From positions 1-47,263 of IMG/VR virus record IMGVR_UViG_3300006789_006867: 47,263 bases of DNA. One strand, 5' to 3'. Numbering within the stretch: the stretch's first letter is position 1; each line of letters opens with the position of its first letter. This document shows, one piece after another, positions 14,417 through 23,144 of the stretch. The translations under genes and the position numbers were made by a program. The stretch is from a virus. The notes under the pieces were generated by a model, which saw nothing but the letters and a program-made list of their open reading frames with translations, searched no databases and was not told where the DNA came from.

Positions 14417-15195
14417 TGAGTCATGTTTCGTTTTCAGAGCTTAAAATATGGAATGAGTGTGCCTGGAAGCATAAATTAGCATATATAGACAATGTAACAA
14501 GCTTTGAAGGTAATGAATATACTGCTTTTGGCACCGCCATGCACAGTACGTGTGAAAGGCTGGTTACAGAAGCCAAATTTCAAGAGAAAGCAAAAATATA
14601 TTTTTTAACTGAGTTTAGAGATAATCTTAAGAAATTGCCAGATGAAAATGCTCTAAATATCGACTTGATTAAGAAGATGAAGGATCAAGGCGGTATATTA
14701 ATTGATTATGTACTACCAGCCCTTAAGGACTACTTTGGTTCATATAAGGTTTATTCCGTAGAAGAGCAGTTGTATGAGCCCATAGAAAATGAATCTGAAT
14801 ATCAATTTAAAGGTTTTGTGGACTTGGTTGTACAAACTCCTGATGGTAAATATCACGTTATAGATTGGAAGACATGTTCGTGGGGTTGGGATTCTAGAAG
14901 AAAAGCCGAAAGGATGACAACCTACCAGTTAACTTTTTATAAGCATTTTTTCTGCAAGAAACACAATTTAGATCCTAGTACTGTTGAAACTCATTTTGCC
15001 CTATTAAAGAGAACGGCAAAAAAGAACAATATTGAAATTTTTAGAGTCACTAGTGGCAATAAAAAGATTAAAAATGCCCTTAATTTATTATACAAAGCTT
15101 TGTATAATATAAAAAGTAAAAACTTTATTAAGAACAAGCTCTCTTGTACGAGAGGCTATGGTTGTGAATTTTACAAAACAAAACATTGTCCATAA
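14416..15195 (+). CDS. Cas4/RecB-type PD-(D/E)XK nuclease with probable Fe-S cluster
   Basis: The protein has 259 residues; the ATG overlaps the previous TAA (TAATG). The nuclease core is seen as GTAMHS near residue 40, FKGFVDLV with Asp136, and VIDWKT with Asp150 and Lys152, followed by a QLTFYKHFF helix. This is the PD-(D/E)XK order of Cas4/AddB/RecB-family exonucleases. Cys15 near the N-terminus and Cys244, Cys250 and Cys258 at the C-terminus match the four-cysteine 4Fe-4S arrangement of Cas4. There is no CRISPR array or cas gene nearby, so a role in phage recombination, DNA-end processing or host DNA degradation is more likely than spacer acquisition. It is the last gene before the glycan cassette. 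Confidence 0.85.
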   Translation: MSHVSFSELKIWNECAWKHKLAYIDNVTSFEGNEYTAFGTAMHSTCERLVTEAKFQEKAKIYFLTEFRDNLKKLPDENALNIDLIKKMKDQGGILIDYVLPALKDYFGSYKVYSVEEQLYEPIENESEYQFKGFVDLVVQTPDGKYHVIDWKTCSWGWDSRRKAERMTTYQLTFYKHFFCKKHNLDPSTVETHFALLKRTAKKNNIEIFRVTSGNKKIKNALNLLYKALYNIKSKNFIKNKLSCTRGYGCEFYKTKHCP

Positions 15196-15209
15196 ATTGG
15201 AGAAGTACA

Positions 15210-16499
15210 TTGAAAAAAATTAAAATAATGACAATAAGCGACATGCCGTTGTCTCCATCTGGTGTGGGCACTCAAACTAGGTATGTTATTGAGGGGCTTT
15301 TACGTACCGGCAAATATAAGGTAATTAGCTTAGGTGGAGCTATTAAGCACCCTCATAATAAGCCCATCAAAACGGAAGAGTACAAAGATGATTGGGTAAT
15401 ATTTCCTGTTGAAGGATATGGGAATCAAGAGATAGTCAGATCTATGATTCGTAATGAGAAGCCTGATATTCTTTGGTTTATGACAGATCCTCGCTTTTGG
15501 GGGTGGTTGTGGGAAATGGAAAATGAAATCCGTCCTCTTATGCCGATGGTTTATTATCATGTATGGGACAACTATCCTTACCCCACATATAATAAGGCAT
15601 ATTATGAGTCAAATGATTTTATTGCTGCAATCTCTAAAGTTACTGATGATATTGTAAAAACTGTCGCTCCAAATGTTATGAGTCAATACGTGCCTCATGC
15701 TGTAAATTCAGATATATTTCGAAATTTAAAAAATGATTCAAACTATTCTAAGTCTAATGCAAGAAAAGAGATGTATAGCATCTTTCCAGATCTAGAAGAA
15801 GACGACATACAAAACAAATTTATTTGCTTTTGGAACAATAGAAACGCCAGACGTAAACAAAGTGGTAGTTTATTATTTTGGTTTAAGAAATTTTTAGATA
15901 AGGTTGGACATGATAAAGCAACGTTAATAATGCACACAGAACCCAAAGATCATCATGGACAGGATCTTATTAAGATTGTTGAACACTTGGAACTACAAGA
16001 TGGACAAGTACTGTTTTCAACTCAAAAAATGCCACCAGAACAGCTAGCTGGATTTTATAACGCAGTCGACTGCACGATCAATATATCAGATGCTGAAGGG
16101 TTTGGTTTATCTACTCTGGAATCTCTATCATGTGAGGTGCCTATTGTTGTTAATATGACAGGCGGTTTGCAAGAGCAAGTGACAGATGGAGAAAATTGGT
16201 TTGGTATTGGGATTGAACCATCCTCAAAGTCGATCATTGGTTCACAAGAAATTCCATGGATTAGAGAAGATAGAATTAATGAAGATGATTTCATTAATGC
16301 GCTGATAAAAATATATGAAATGAAGTCCGAAGAAAGAGAGCAGCTTGGCGCAAAAGGAAGACAACACGTAGTTGAAAACTATAATTTTGCAAAATATGTA
16401 AAAACATGGGATGAACTACTTACAAACCTTCATACTGAATTGGGTTCGTGGGAGACTCGCCGGGGCTATGCTAACTGGCATTTAGAGGAGCTTAAATGA
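15210..16499 (+). CDS. Glycosyltransferase family 4-like (GT-B)
   Basis: TTG 15210 is chosen as start (429 residues) because GGAG at 15199-15202 precedes it by 7 bases and the frame then lies after the upstream stop; ATG 15228 is an alternative. The N-terminal domain begins KIMTISDMPLSPSGVGTQTR, the nucleotide-sugar glycosyltransferase opening with a Gly-rich loop. The C-terminal domain has EGFGLSTLE (Glu296 and Glu304), the EX7E motif of retaining GT4 enzymes, followed by GGLQEQV. No membrane segment, so cytosolic. First gene of the glycan cassette; overlaps the next gene by 4 bases. Donor and acceptor unknown. Confidence 0.85.
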   Translation: MKKIKIMTISDMPLSPSGVGTQTRYVIEGLLRTGKYKVISLGGAIKHPHNKPIKTEEYKDDWVIFPVEGYGNQEIVRSMIRNEKPDILWFMTDPRFWGWLWEMENEIRPLMPMVYYHVWDNYPYPTYNKAYYESNDFIAAISKVTDDIVKTVAPNVMSQYVPHAVNSDIFRNLKNDSNYSKSNARKEMYSIFPDLEEDDIQNKFICFWNNRNARRKQSGSLLFWFKKFLDKVGHDKATLIMHTEPKDHHGQDLIKIVEHLELQDGQVLFSTQKMPPEQLAGFYNAVDCTINISDAEGFGLSTLESLSCEVPIVVNMTGGLQEQVTDGENWFGIGIEPSSKSIIGSQEIPWIREDRINEDDFINALIKIYEMKSEEREQLGAKGRQHVVENYNFAKYVKTWDELLTNLHTELGSWETRRGYANWHLEELK

Positions 16500-17779
16500 A
16501 AAAAATAATAGTTAGAGGACCGGTATTAACTAGAACTGGATATGGGGAGCATGCTAGATTTGTTTTACGCTCTTTGAGAACGGTAGAAGATAGATATGAT
16601 ATTTATGTAATGCCTGTAACTTGGGGAAAGTCCAATTGGATTTGGGAAGATAATGAGGAAAGACAATGGTTAGACGCTTTAATAAAGAAGACAGCACTCT
16701 ATCAACATAAAAATGGTACTTATGATGCTAGCATACAAGTGACAATTCCAAATGAATGGCAAAAAATGGCTCCTGTTAATATTGGAGTTACTGCGGGTAT
16801 AGAGACAACCAGAGTATCCCCTGATTGGATCCAGAAGACTCATGAAGTTGATAGAATGGTTGTGGTTTCAAACCATTCTAAAAATGTATTTGACAATACA
16901 GCATATGAAGCAGTAAATAACGAAACAGGAGAAAAGCTGCTTCTACAAAACTCTGTTCCAATCGATGTTGTGCATTACCCAGTTAAAAAATATAAAAAGA
17001 TTGATTTAGATTTTAAACTTGACACTCCTTTTAACTTTTTAACCGTGGCACAGTGGGGACCAAGAAAAAATATGCCGAACACTGTTAAGTGGTTTGTTGA
17101 GGAGATTTTTGACAATCCAGAAGTTGGTTTGGTTGTTAAGACGTTTAAGAAGGGAGGATCTGTATTAGACAGAAAGTCAGTAACCAATTCTTTGCAAACA
17201 ATTTTAGAAAAATATAAAGATAGAAAATGTAAAATTTATTTATTACATGGCGATTTGAAAGAACAAGAAATGCATTCTCTTTACAAGCACCCTAAAATAA
17301 AGGCTTTTATTTCTTTAAGTCACGGTGAGGGTTTTGGCTTGCCGCACTTTGAGGCTGCATATTCAGGATTACCAGTTATAGCTCCAGAATGGAGTGGATA
17401 CACAGATTTTCTTACTATGCCTGTAAAAGACAAAAAAGGAAGAATTAAGAATAAGCCACACTTTGTTCGTGTTGAATACGATTTGAAGCCTATTCAGAAA
17501 GAGGCTGTGTGGAAAAGCGTGTTAGAGGAAGATTCAATGTGGTGCTACCCGCAGCAAGGGAGCTATAAGATGAGACTGCGCGAAGTATATAAAGATTTTG
17601 GCAGATTTAAAAAACAAGCCAAGGACTTGCAATCGTGGGTATTAGAGAATTTCTCTGAAAAGAAACAATATAGCAAATTTGTAGAATCAATCGATTCTGT
17701 AAACATATTTGATTCTCAAGAATCTGTTGAAGATGAGATAAATACAATGTTTGATGAATTATTACAAAAGAGTGAGTAA
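16496..17779 (+). CDS. Glycosyltransferase family 4-like (GT-B)
   Basis: The protein has 427 residues and its ATG overlaps the upstream TGA (ATGA). It opens KKIIVRGPVLTRTGYGEHAR, again with a Gly-rich donor-side loop. It has VGVTAGIETTRV-like strands near residue 100, a FLTVAQWGPRKN linker strand, and GEGFGLPHFEAAYSGLPVI with the EX7E pattern in the second domain. It is a relative of the preceding enzyme, similar in length and layout but clearly diverged. Probably adds a sugar in the same glycan. A family 4-like call is safe; the sugar is unknown. Confidence 0.83.
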   Translation: MKKIIVRGPVLTRTGYGEHARFVLRSLRTVEDRYDIYVMPVTWGKSNWIWEDNEERQWLDALIKKTALYQHKNGTYDASIQVTIPNEWQKMAPVNIGVTAGIETTRVSPDWIQKTHEVDRMVVVSNHSKNVFDNTAYEAVNNETGEKLLLQNSVPIDVVHYPVKKYKKIDLDFKLDTPFNFLTVAQWGPRKNMPNTVKWFVEEIFDNPEVGLVVKTFKKGGSVLDRKSVTNSLQTILEKYKDRKCKIYLLHGDLKEQEMHSLYKHPKIKAFISLSHGEGFGLPHFEAAYSGLPVIAPEWSGYTDFLTMPVKDKKGRIKNKPHFVRVEYDLKPIQKEAVWKSVLEEDSMWCYPQQGSYKMRLREVYKDFGRFKKQAKDLQSWVLENFSEKKQYSKFVESIDSVNIFDSQESVEDEINTMFDELLQKSE

Positions 17780-17781
17780 AA

Positions 17782-19416
17782 GTGATAATATTTGTATCTG
17801 ATCTTTTCGGAGAACAGTATAATAAAGGCGGTGCCGAGCTAACAACGCGAGCTATAATTAAAAGCTCTCTCTTTCCTTGTGGGTTCACCAGGCTCAATTC
17901 ATTTAATCCAAAGTTGTTATCTATTATGAAAGAATATAAACACGCATTTTGGGTGTTTGGTAATTTTTCTCTAGTTTCAGCTGAGTGTCTAATGTACGCA
18001 ACTAAGAATTTAAACTATAGCGTATTAGAATATGATTATAAATATTGCCGGTTTAGATCTCCAGGGAAACACAAGTCAGAAGAAGGTGAATGTGATTGTT
18101 CTACGCACTCCATGGCAAAATTAATTTCTATGTTTTTGTATAATGCAGATATTACATGGTGGATGTCTCACAAACAATTAGAGATCTACCAATCAGAGTA
18201 TCCTTTTTTAAGAAATGATAATAATAGAGTTTTAAGTTCTGTTTTTGCAGATAAAACTTTGGATTATATAGAGTCTTTGGACACTTCTAACAAAGAAGAT
18301 ACGTGGTTGATATTGAATTCTAAATCATGGGTTAAGGGCGTTGAAGACGCTGTAGAGTATGCTGTAGAGAATAATTTAAATTATGAATTGGTTTGGGGAC
18401 TTGAACATTTTGATCTTCTAGAAAAATTGGCAAAATCAAAAGGTATCATCTTCTTTCCCCGCGCTGATGATACATGTCCAAGAATGACGATTGAAGCTAA
18501 ATTGTTGGACTGTGAGATGATATTGAATGAGCATGTACAACATAAAGATGAAGATTGGTTCACCAACAAACATAGCGCCATAAAATATCTAAGGAAGAGT
18601 ACTAAAAGATTTTGGAATGAAATAGAAAAAACGGCGCAGCAATCTACAAATATACCAGTTTGTGAAGCTGTTGAAAACCCCAACCCTCCAAAATTTAAAT
18701 TTATAATCCCATTTTACAACTGTGAAGAGTGGATATCTAAAACCATAGGAAGTCTTAAAAGACAAAAATATGAGAAATTTGATTGTGTCTTAATTGATGA
18801 CATTTCAACAGATAAATCTGTTGAAGTAGTTAAACGTAGTATAGAAGGAGATGCGCGATTTTCTTTGATAGAGAATAGTGAAAAGAAGTATGCTCTTGCC
18901 AATATCGTGCTAGGGATCGAACAGACTAATTGCGACGATGATGATGTGATAATCTTGTTGGATGGTGATGATTGGTTGGCGTCTACTAGAACGTTAACTA
19001 AACTTTGTAATGTGTATGTGGGTGACACATTGATGACATATGGGAGTTATGTACTTAGTCCAGAAGGCTTAAGAGGTCCAGAACCCTCACAATACCCAGA
19101 AAGGGTGATTAGAGACAATGCTTATAGAAAAGATCAGTGGAGAGCCTCTCACCTAAGAACGTTTAAGCACAAGCTGTGGAGGCAAATCAAACATGAAGAT
19201 CTTAAAGATGCATCTGGAAACTATTATGAGATGACATATGATCAAGCCATAATGCTCCCACTGTTGGAAATGGCTCAAGAACGCGCCAAATTTATTCCAG
19301 AGGTGCTTCATGTATATAACAAAGAAAACCCTCTTAATGTTGACAAGATTAAAGCTAAAAAACAGTTTGAGTTAGCACAAGAAATTAGAGGTAAGCAATC
19401 ATATGAAAGAATATAA
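17782..19416 (+). CDS. Bimodular glycosyltransferase: GT-B-like N-terminus plus GT2 C-terminus
   Basis: The protein has 544 residues with GTG 17782 as start, two bases after the previous stop. Residues 1-290 look like a GT-B protein: IIFVSDLFG then a NKGGAELTTR loop, and ARADDTCPRM-type ribosome-like strands near residue 225 reading IIFFPRADDTCPRMTIEAK. Residues about 300-520 are a GT2 (GT-A) domain: FKFIIPFYNCEEWISKTIGS, VLIDDISTD and ILLDGDDWLA, whose DGDD is the metal-binding DxD. Two catalytic modules in one chain suggest sequential addition of two sugars. The N-terminal module lacks a clear EX7E, so it may be weak or accept a different donor. Confidence 0.75.
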   Translation: MIIFVSDLFGEQYNKGGAELTTRAIIKSSLFPCGFTRLNSFNPKLLSIMKEYKHAFWVFGNFSLVSAECLMYATKNLNYSVLEYDYKYCRFRSPGKHKSEEGECDCSTHSMAKLISMFLYNADITWWMSHKQLEIYQSEYPFLRNDNNRVLSSVFADKTLDYIESLDTSNKEDTWLILNSKSWVKGVEDAVEYAVENNLNYELVWGLEHFDLLEKLAKSKGIIFFPRADDTCPRMTIEAKLLDCEMILNEHVQHKDEDWFTNKHSAIKYLRKSTKRFWNEIEKTAQQSTNIPVCEAVENPNPPKFKFIIPFYNCEEWISKTIGSLKRQKYEKFDCVLIDDISTDKSVEVVKRSIEGDARFSLIENSEKKYALANIVLGIEQTNCDDDDVIILLDGDDWLASTRTLTKLCNVYVGDTLMTYGSYVLSPEGLRGPEPSQYPERVIRDNAYRKDQWRASHLRTFKHKLWRQIKHEDLKDASGNYYEMTYDQAIMLPLLEMAQERAKFIPEVLHVYNKENPLNVDKIKAKKQFELAQEIRGKQSYERI

Positions 19417-20362
19417 CAATTTTAATTTTTTAATTGAAAATTATAGTGTCGGACTACAGGATGACATGTCGACATCCATTCACTCTATAAATGGAGATAG
19501 TCCTTCACTATCTTCAACAGAAAAAACTTTGTATTTGTTGTGGAATCATATAAGCAACAAATTGCTAACAGATAAATTGTTGAGCACAGACTTTACTTTA
19601 GAAAAAGAAAAATTTAATAATTTTTGGAACAAAATAAAGGGTACCCCATCACCTAGCAGAGCTATGGGTGACATGTTTTGGATGAACTTGCCTTGGGGTG
19701 ATATAAAGAAAAATTTAGGAGAAGTCAATATATTGGATATTGGTTGCGGTACCGGTGGGTATTGCAAGAAACTGCAGAATTGGTCTAATGGCATTATAAC
19801 TTCATATAAGGGCTTGGATATATATCAATCTCCTAAGTGGCATGACAACATTAGCTGGGGTAAGGAAAAGGATATTAATGTAAGCTTCGAACAGGCAAAT
19901 CTAGATAGTGATGCAATATTTGATATCCCAACAAATATAAACTTTCTCATGTCTCAGTCTGCGATTGAACATATAAAAAACGATTTAGGTACATTTAAGC
20001 AGTTAAAGAAGTTTATGTATCAAAAGGACGAGCCTTGTATACAAGTGCACCTTTTCCCAGGTCCAGCTTCTCTTGATTTATACCTTTTGCACGGATATAG
20101 ACAATATGGAGATTTTGCAATAAATAAAATAGTTGACTTGTTTAGTGATTGTGATGTAGAATTATATAAAATATGCGGAGAGGCTTCTAATAAATTGCAC
20201 TTTGACTACATTACAAAGCCAATATATTTAGATAATTTGGGGGATAAAAGAAATTCTAATCCTGAACAATATAGAGAATTGCTGCACGCTGCGTTATTAA
20301 CAGATCTGCAAAAAGAGATAGAAAATCCTGCCTTTTGGGCATTAAAAATCTACAAAGGATGA
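19403..20362 (+). CDS. SAM-dependent methyltransferase
   Basis: The protein has 319 residues and overlaps the previous gene by 14 bases. Motif I of class I methyltransferases is VNILDIGCGTGGY near residue 115, then YKGLDIYQS as the acidic strand-2 end, and NFLMSQSAIEHIKND as the post-motif region. A long N-terminal extension precedes the Rossmann domain. Its location inside the glycan cassette suggests O- or N-methylation of a sugar, possibly a cap on the chain. A small-molecule or protein substrate cannot be excluded. Confidence 0.75.
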   Translation: MKEYNNFNFLIENYSVGLQDDMSTSIHSINGDSPSLSSTEKTLYLLWNHISNKLLTDKLLSTDFTLEKEKFNNFWNKIKGTPSPSRAMGDMFWMNLPWGDIKKNLGEVNILDIGCGTGGYCKKLQNWSNGIITSYKGLDIYQSPKWHDNISWGKEKDINVSFEQANLDSDAIFDIPTNINFLMSQSAIEHIKNDLGTFKQLKKFMYQKDEPCIQVHLFPGPASLDLYLLHGYRQYGDFAINKIVDLFSDCDVELYKICGEASNKLHFDYITKPIYLDNLGDKRNSNPEQYRELLHAALLTDLQKEIENPAFWALKIYKG

Positions 20363-20364
20363 AT

Positions 20365-21273
20365 ATGAATATTCATTTTGAAAATGTCAACACACAGAGC
20401 ACCTCTGGACCAAACCACTTCGCTTCTAAATTGATTAAATATATAGATGCGGACACCGATGGCTCTAAAAAGCCAGATGCTAGGTTGTGTTTTATAGAAT
20501 CTCAAAGAAGACAGTTTGATGATGTGCCGCTATTCCAGAGGTTAGATGGAATCTACTTTAATAAGGCACAAGACTATAAAAAGCAGAATAGAAATATAAA
20601 GAGAACTTATGATAATGCAGATGGGGTTATATTTCAGTCTGAGTTCAACAAACAGCTTATAACTAAATATTTTGGAGAACACAAGAATTCTACTGTCATA
20701 CACAATGGTGCTGATGTAGAGCATATTGAATCAATCAAGCCCTTGCGAGGGATGCTGGATAATTACGAACATGTTTGGTGTTGTGCTTCGTCTTGGCGTC
20801 CTCACAAAAGGTTGAATGAAAATATCAAATATTTTTTAAAGCATTCTTCGAAAAATGATTGTTTGGTTGTTGCTGGAGGAAACCTTGAATATCTTGAACA
20901 AGCAAAAATTGCGAGAACTCCTAATCTTTTTTATGTTGGCGAACTAAACATAAGGTATCTTACCGCTCTCTATAAACGCGCAGATTATTTTATCCATTTG
21001 GCTTGGCTCGATCATTGTCCTAACGTGGTTGTTGATGCACGCGCTAGCGGGTGCCAAATTATATGTTCTTCTGCTGGTGGAACAAAAGAAATAGCTGGAT
21101 TAGATGCGGTTGTAATTGAAGAAGATGAGTGGGATTTTGAGCCGGTTGAGTTATATAAACCACCTAAGATGGATTTTTATAAAAAGGTGAAAAATAATAT
21201 TGAAGTAGATTATAATATGAAAACAGTTGCAGAGAAGTACAGGAACTTTATAAAAGAGACAATTAATGAATAA
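20365..21273 (+). CDS. Glycosyltransferase family 4-like (GT-B)
   Basis: ATG 20365 is preferred (302 residues) because AAAGGA at 20354-20359 is correctly spaced; ATG 20359 and TTG 20335 are alternatives. The N-terminal domain is short. The middle reads NADGVIFQSEFNKQLITKYF and STVIHNGADVEHI, typical of family 4. The C-terminal part has RADYFIHLAWLDHCPNVVVD, where the usual EX7E glutamates are replaced by Asp-His-Cys-Pro, then GGTKEIAGLDAVVIEED. The final 40 residues are consistent with a closing helix. It is slightly shorter than most family members. Sugar unknown. Confidence 0.8.
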   Translation: MNIHFENVNTQSTSGPNHFASKLIKYIDADTDGSKKPDARLCFIESQRRQFDDVPLFQRLDGIYFNKAQDYKKQNRNIKRTYDNADGVIFQSEFNKQLITKYFGEHKNSTVIHNGADVEHIESIKPLRGMLDNYEHVWCCASSWRPHKRLNENIKYFLKHSSKNDCLVVAGGNLEYLEQAKIARTPNLFYVGELNIRYLTALYKRADYFIHLAWLDHCPNVVVDARASGCQIICSSAGGTKEIAGLDAVVIEEDEWDFEPVELYKPPKMDFYKKVKNNIEVDYNMKTVAEKYRNFIKETINE

Positions 21274-21415
21274 TGCAGAAATATTATCATGGGTTGAATG
21301 GGAAAAACATTCTACTTTAGAAGAAAAGGCTATTCTAAATCTTAATGAATTAATAGTTCCAAATGCTGCTAGTGGAAATCCGAATCATCAAGTCGTGATT
21401 TATGGAAAGTTATGA
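21266..21415 (+). CDS. Putative 49-residue peptide bridging two glycosyltransferase genes
   Basis: An ATG at 21266 lies inside the end of the previous gene. The 49-codon frame stops at TGA 21413-21415, overlapping the next start (ATGA). This end-to-end coupling fills the only gap in this part of the cassette and matches the style of neighbouring genes. The peptide is acidic and helical first (EILSWVEWEKHSTLEEKAI), then has a Pro/Asn-rich end. It has no homology I recognise; it could be the remains of a larger gene. Confidence 0.5.
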   Translation: MNNAEILSWVEWEKHSTLEEKAILNLNELIVPNAASGNPNHQVVIYGKL

Positions 21416-22407
21416 TTATGAAAGTTTTGTTTGTTTCCAACAACCGTGATATTAGCGTTGGTTCTTATAGAATTTGGGTTAATGATTTAAATGATTATTT
21501 TCGTGATTGTGGATATCAATCTGAGATAGCAACCAATAAGACAGATGTATTAGATTATGATGTTGTTATCTGCGGCAAAAACGATGTTGCAACTGCCATT
21601 GGCATTAAGAAAGCATATCCAAATAAGAAAGTGGGTGTTATAAATTTGGCAGCCGACGCTAGAAACCTACCAATAGACTTTGTAATTGTTGGCTCCATAG
21701 AAGAGATGGATAGTTTATCTCATTATAAGAATGTGTTCCTTTTTCCTTTGATTGAAAAAATGTATCAAGGCGATGACTATAAAACTCATTCTAAGAAATC
21801 TAGGTTAAGGATAGGTTTTCATGGACATTATCCGCATTTAAGCAAGTTTGCGCCTAATCTTAAAAGAGCTATAGAAGAGGTTAACAAAGCGTGTGATATA
21901 GAATTGTTTGTTGTGACGTCCAACACATCATTTAAATGGAAGGTTGGAAAACCAAATATTGAAAACATTATTATGAAACCGTGGAACATTAAAACCATAA
22001 AACAAGATTTGTTAAGTTGCGATATTGGTATTGTTCCCAATGTGACTCATATACCATTGGACTTAAGCAAGCATAAAACCTCTACAGATCTTGGTTTATA
22101 TAACACGGATTTTATAGTGAGAATGAAAAACAAATCTAATGCAGGTAGGGCTTTTGTTTTCCATCAATTGGGGATCCCTGTGATTGCTGATTTTACTCCT
22201 AGTAATTTTCATATTATGGGTGATCCTGAATGCGGGATTATTGCAAACAACTACGAAGGCTGGAAAAAAGGTATATTAAAGTTACAAGACTTTAGATTAA
22301 GGCAAAAAATGGCAGATCGCGCAAAGAGAGAATTTGATAAATTATATAGTCCATATGCATGGGCTTCTAAATTGTATAATGACATATTGGGGATAAGTTA
22401 TGAATAA
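21412..22407 (+). CDS. GT-B fold glycosyltransferase-like protein
   Basis: The protein has 331 residues; ATG 21412 overlaps the stop of the 49-residue frame, and ATG 21418 is equally possible. It starts KVLFVSNNRDISVGSYRIWV, the donor-side beta-strand and loop of GT-B enzymes. It continues with VVICGKND and VIVGSIEEM strands, RIGFHGHYPHLSKFAP at the second domain start, LSCDIGIVPN, and NKSNAGRAFVFHQLGIPVIA in the donor-binding region. No clean EX7E. It is a probable glycosyltransferase of a divergent family. Overlaps the next gene by 8 bases. Confidence 0.65.
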   Translation: MIMKVLFVSNNRDISVGSYRIWVNDLNDYFRDCGYQSEIATNKTDVLDYDVVICGKNDVATAIGIKKAYPNKKVGVINLAADARNLPIDFVIVGSIEEMDSLSHYKNVFLFPLIEKMYQGDDYKTHSKKSRLRIGFHGHYPHLSKFAPNLKRAIEEVNKACDIELFVVTSNTSFKWKVGKPNIENIIMKPWNIKTIKQDLLSCDIGIVPNVTHIPLDLSKHKTSTDLGLYNTDFIVRMKNKSNAGRAFVFHQLGIPVIADFTPSNFHIMGDPECGIIANNYEGWKKGILKLQDFRLRQKMADRAKREFDKLYSPYAWASKLYNDILGISYE

Positions 22408-23143
22408 AGGTGTATTGTATATTGCTTTTGGTAAGCATTTTATTAAAGAGATGTTGTTCTCTGCAGAGTCTGTTAAAAAACATAATCCAGACTTACACAT
22501 AACTGCGTTTATAGATAAACAGATTGAGTCTGAGTATATTGATGAGGTTAAGATAATTAAAGTCGCTCATTTGCGTCCTAAAATAGATTATATAGCTTTA
22601 ACTCCCTATGAGCAGACGTTGTTTTTAGATACAGACACTATAGTTGATCGCAACATAGAGGATCTGTTTGAGTTGCTAGACAACGTTGATTTTGCCGGCA
22701 CTCATGATTTGGCGAGAAAAAGAAAGAAATATTCAACTGTCATGCCTGAGTATAGAAATATTCCTTATGCGTTTTCTGAAATTAATACTGGCGTGCTCGT
22801 ATTCAAGAAAAACGAAAAAGTCTTAAAGCTTTTTAAGGATTGGAGAGAGTGTTTTTACCATTATCGGCATTATTGTCCTTGGGATCAGGCTTCATTCAGA
22901 ATTTCTCTTTGGAAAGCCATTCAAGAGGGGTTACAGTTCTATGTTTTCCCTGTAGAATATAATATTAGAAGTAAGGCGAATAGAGAAAAACAACATATTT
23001 TTCATCATGAGTTTGGAGAAGAACATCTTGCGCCAAGAATATACCACATGCATGCTGATCCACGAATAAACAAAGGTACATATGAAATTGAATCGCTTGA
23101 TGAAGCGTTAAAAATTTGCAAAGAGAACTTTATGGAATATTAG
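22400..23143 (+). CDS. GT-A glycosyltransferase, GT8-like
   Basis: The protein has 247 residues. It opens with GVLYIAFGKHFIKEMLFSAES, a pattern of GT8/glycogenin-type enzymes. LFLDTDTIVDRNIEDLFE gives the DxD metal motif, NTGVLVFKK the acceptor loop and CPWDQASFR a typical later motif. A YHMHADPR strand closes the fold. These retaining enzymes transfer glucose, galactose or similar from UDP-sugars, and bacterial members often build LPS outer core. It overlaps the previous gene by 8 bases and ends one base before the next. Confidence 0.8.
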   Translation: MNKGVLYIAFGKHFIKEMLFSAESVKKHNPDLHITAFIDKQIESEYIDEVKIIKVAHLRPKIDYIALTPYEQTLFLDTDTIVDRNIEDLFELLDNVDFAGTHDLARKRKKYSTVMPEYRNIPYAFSEINTGVLVFKKNEKVLKLFKDWRECFYHYRHYCPWDQASFRISLWKAIQEGLQFYVFPVEYNIRSKANREKQHIFHHEFGEEHLAPRIYHMHADPRINKGTYEIESLDEALKICKENFMEY

Positions 23144-23144
23144 G

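Noticed and set aside
14416-15195. CRISPR-Cas locus because of the Cas4-like protein
   Set aside because: No repeat-spacer array and no other cas gene is present in the window.
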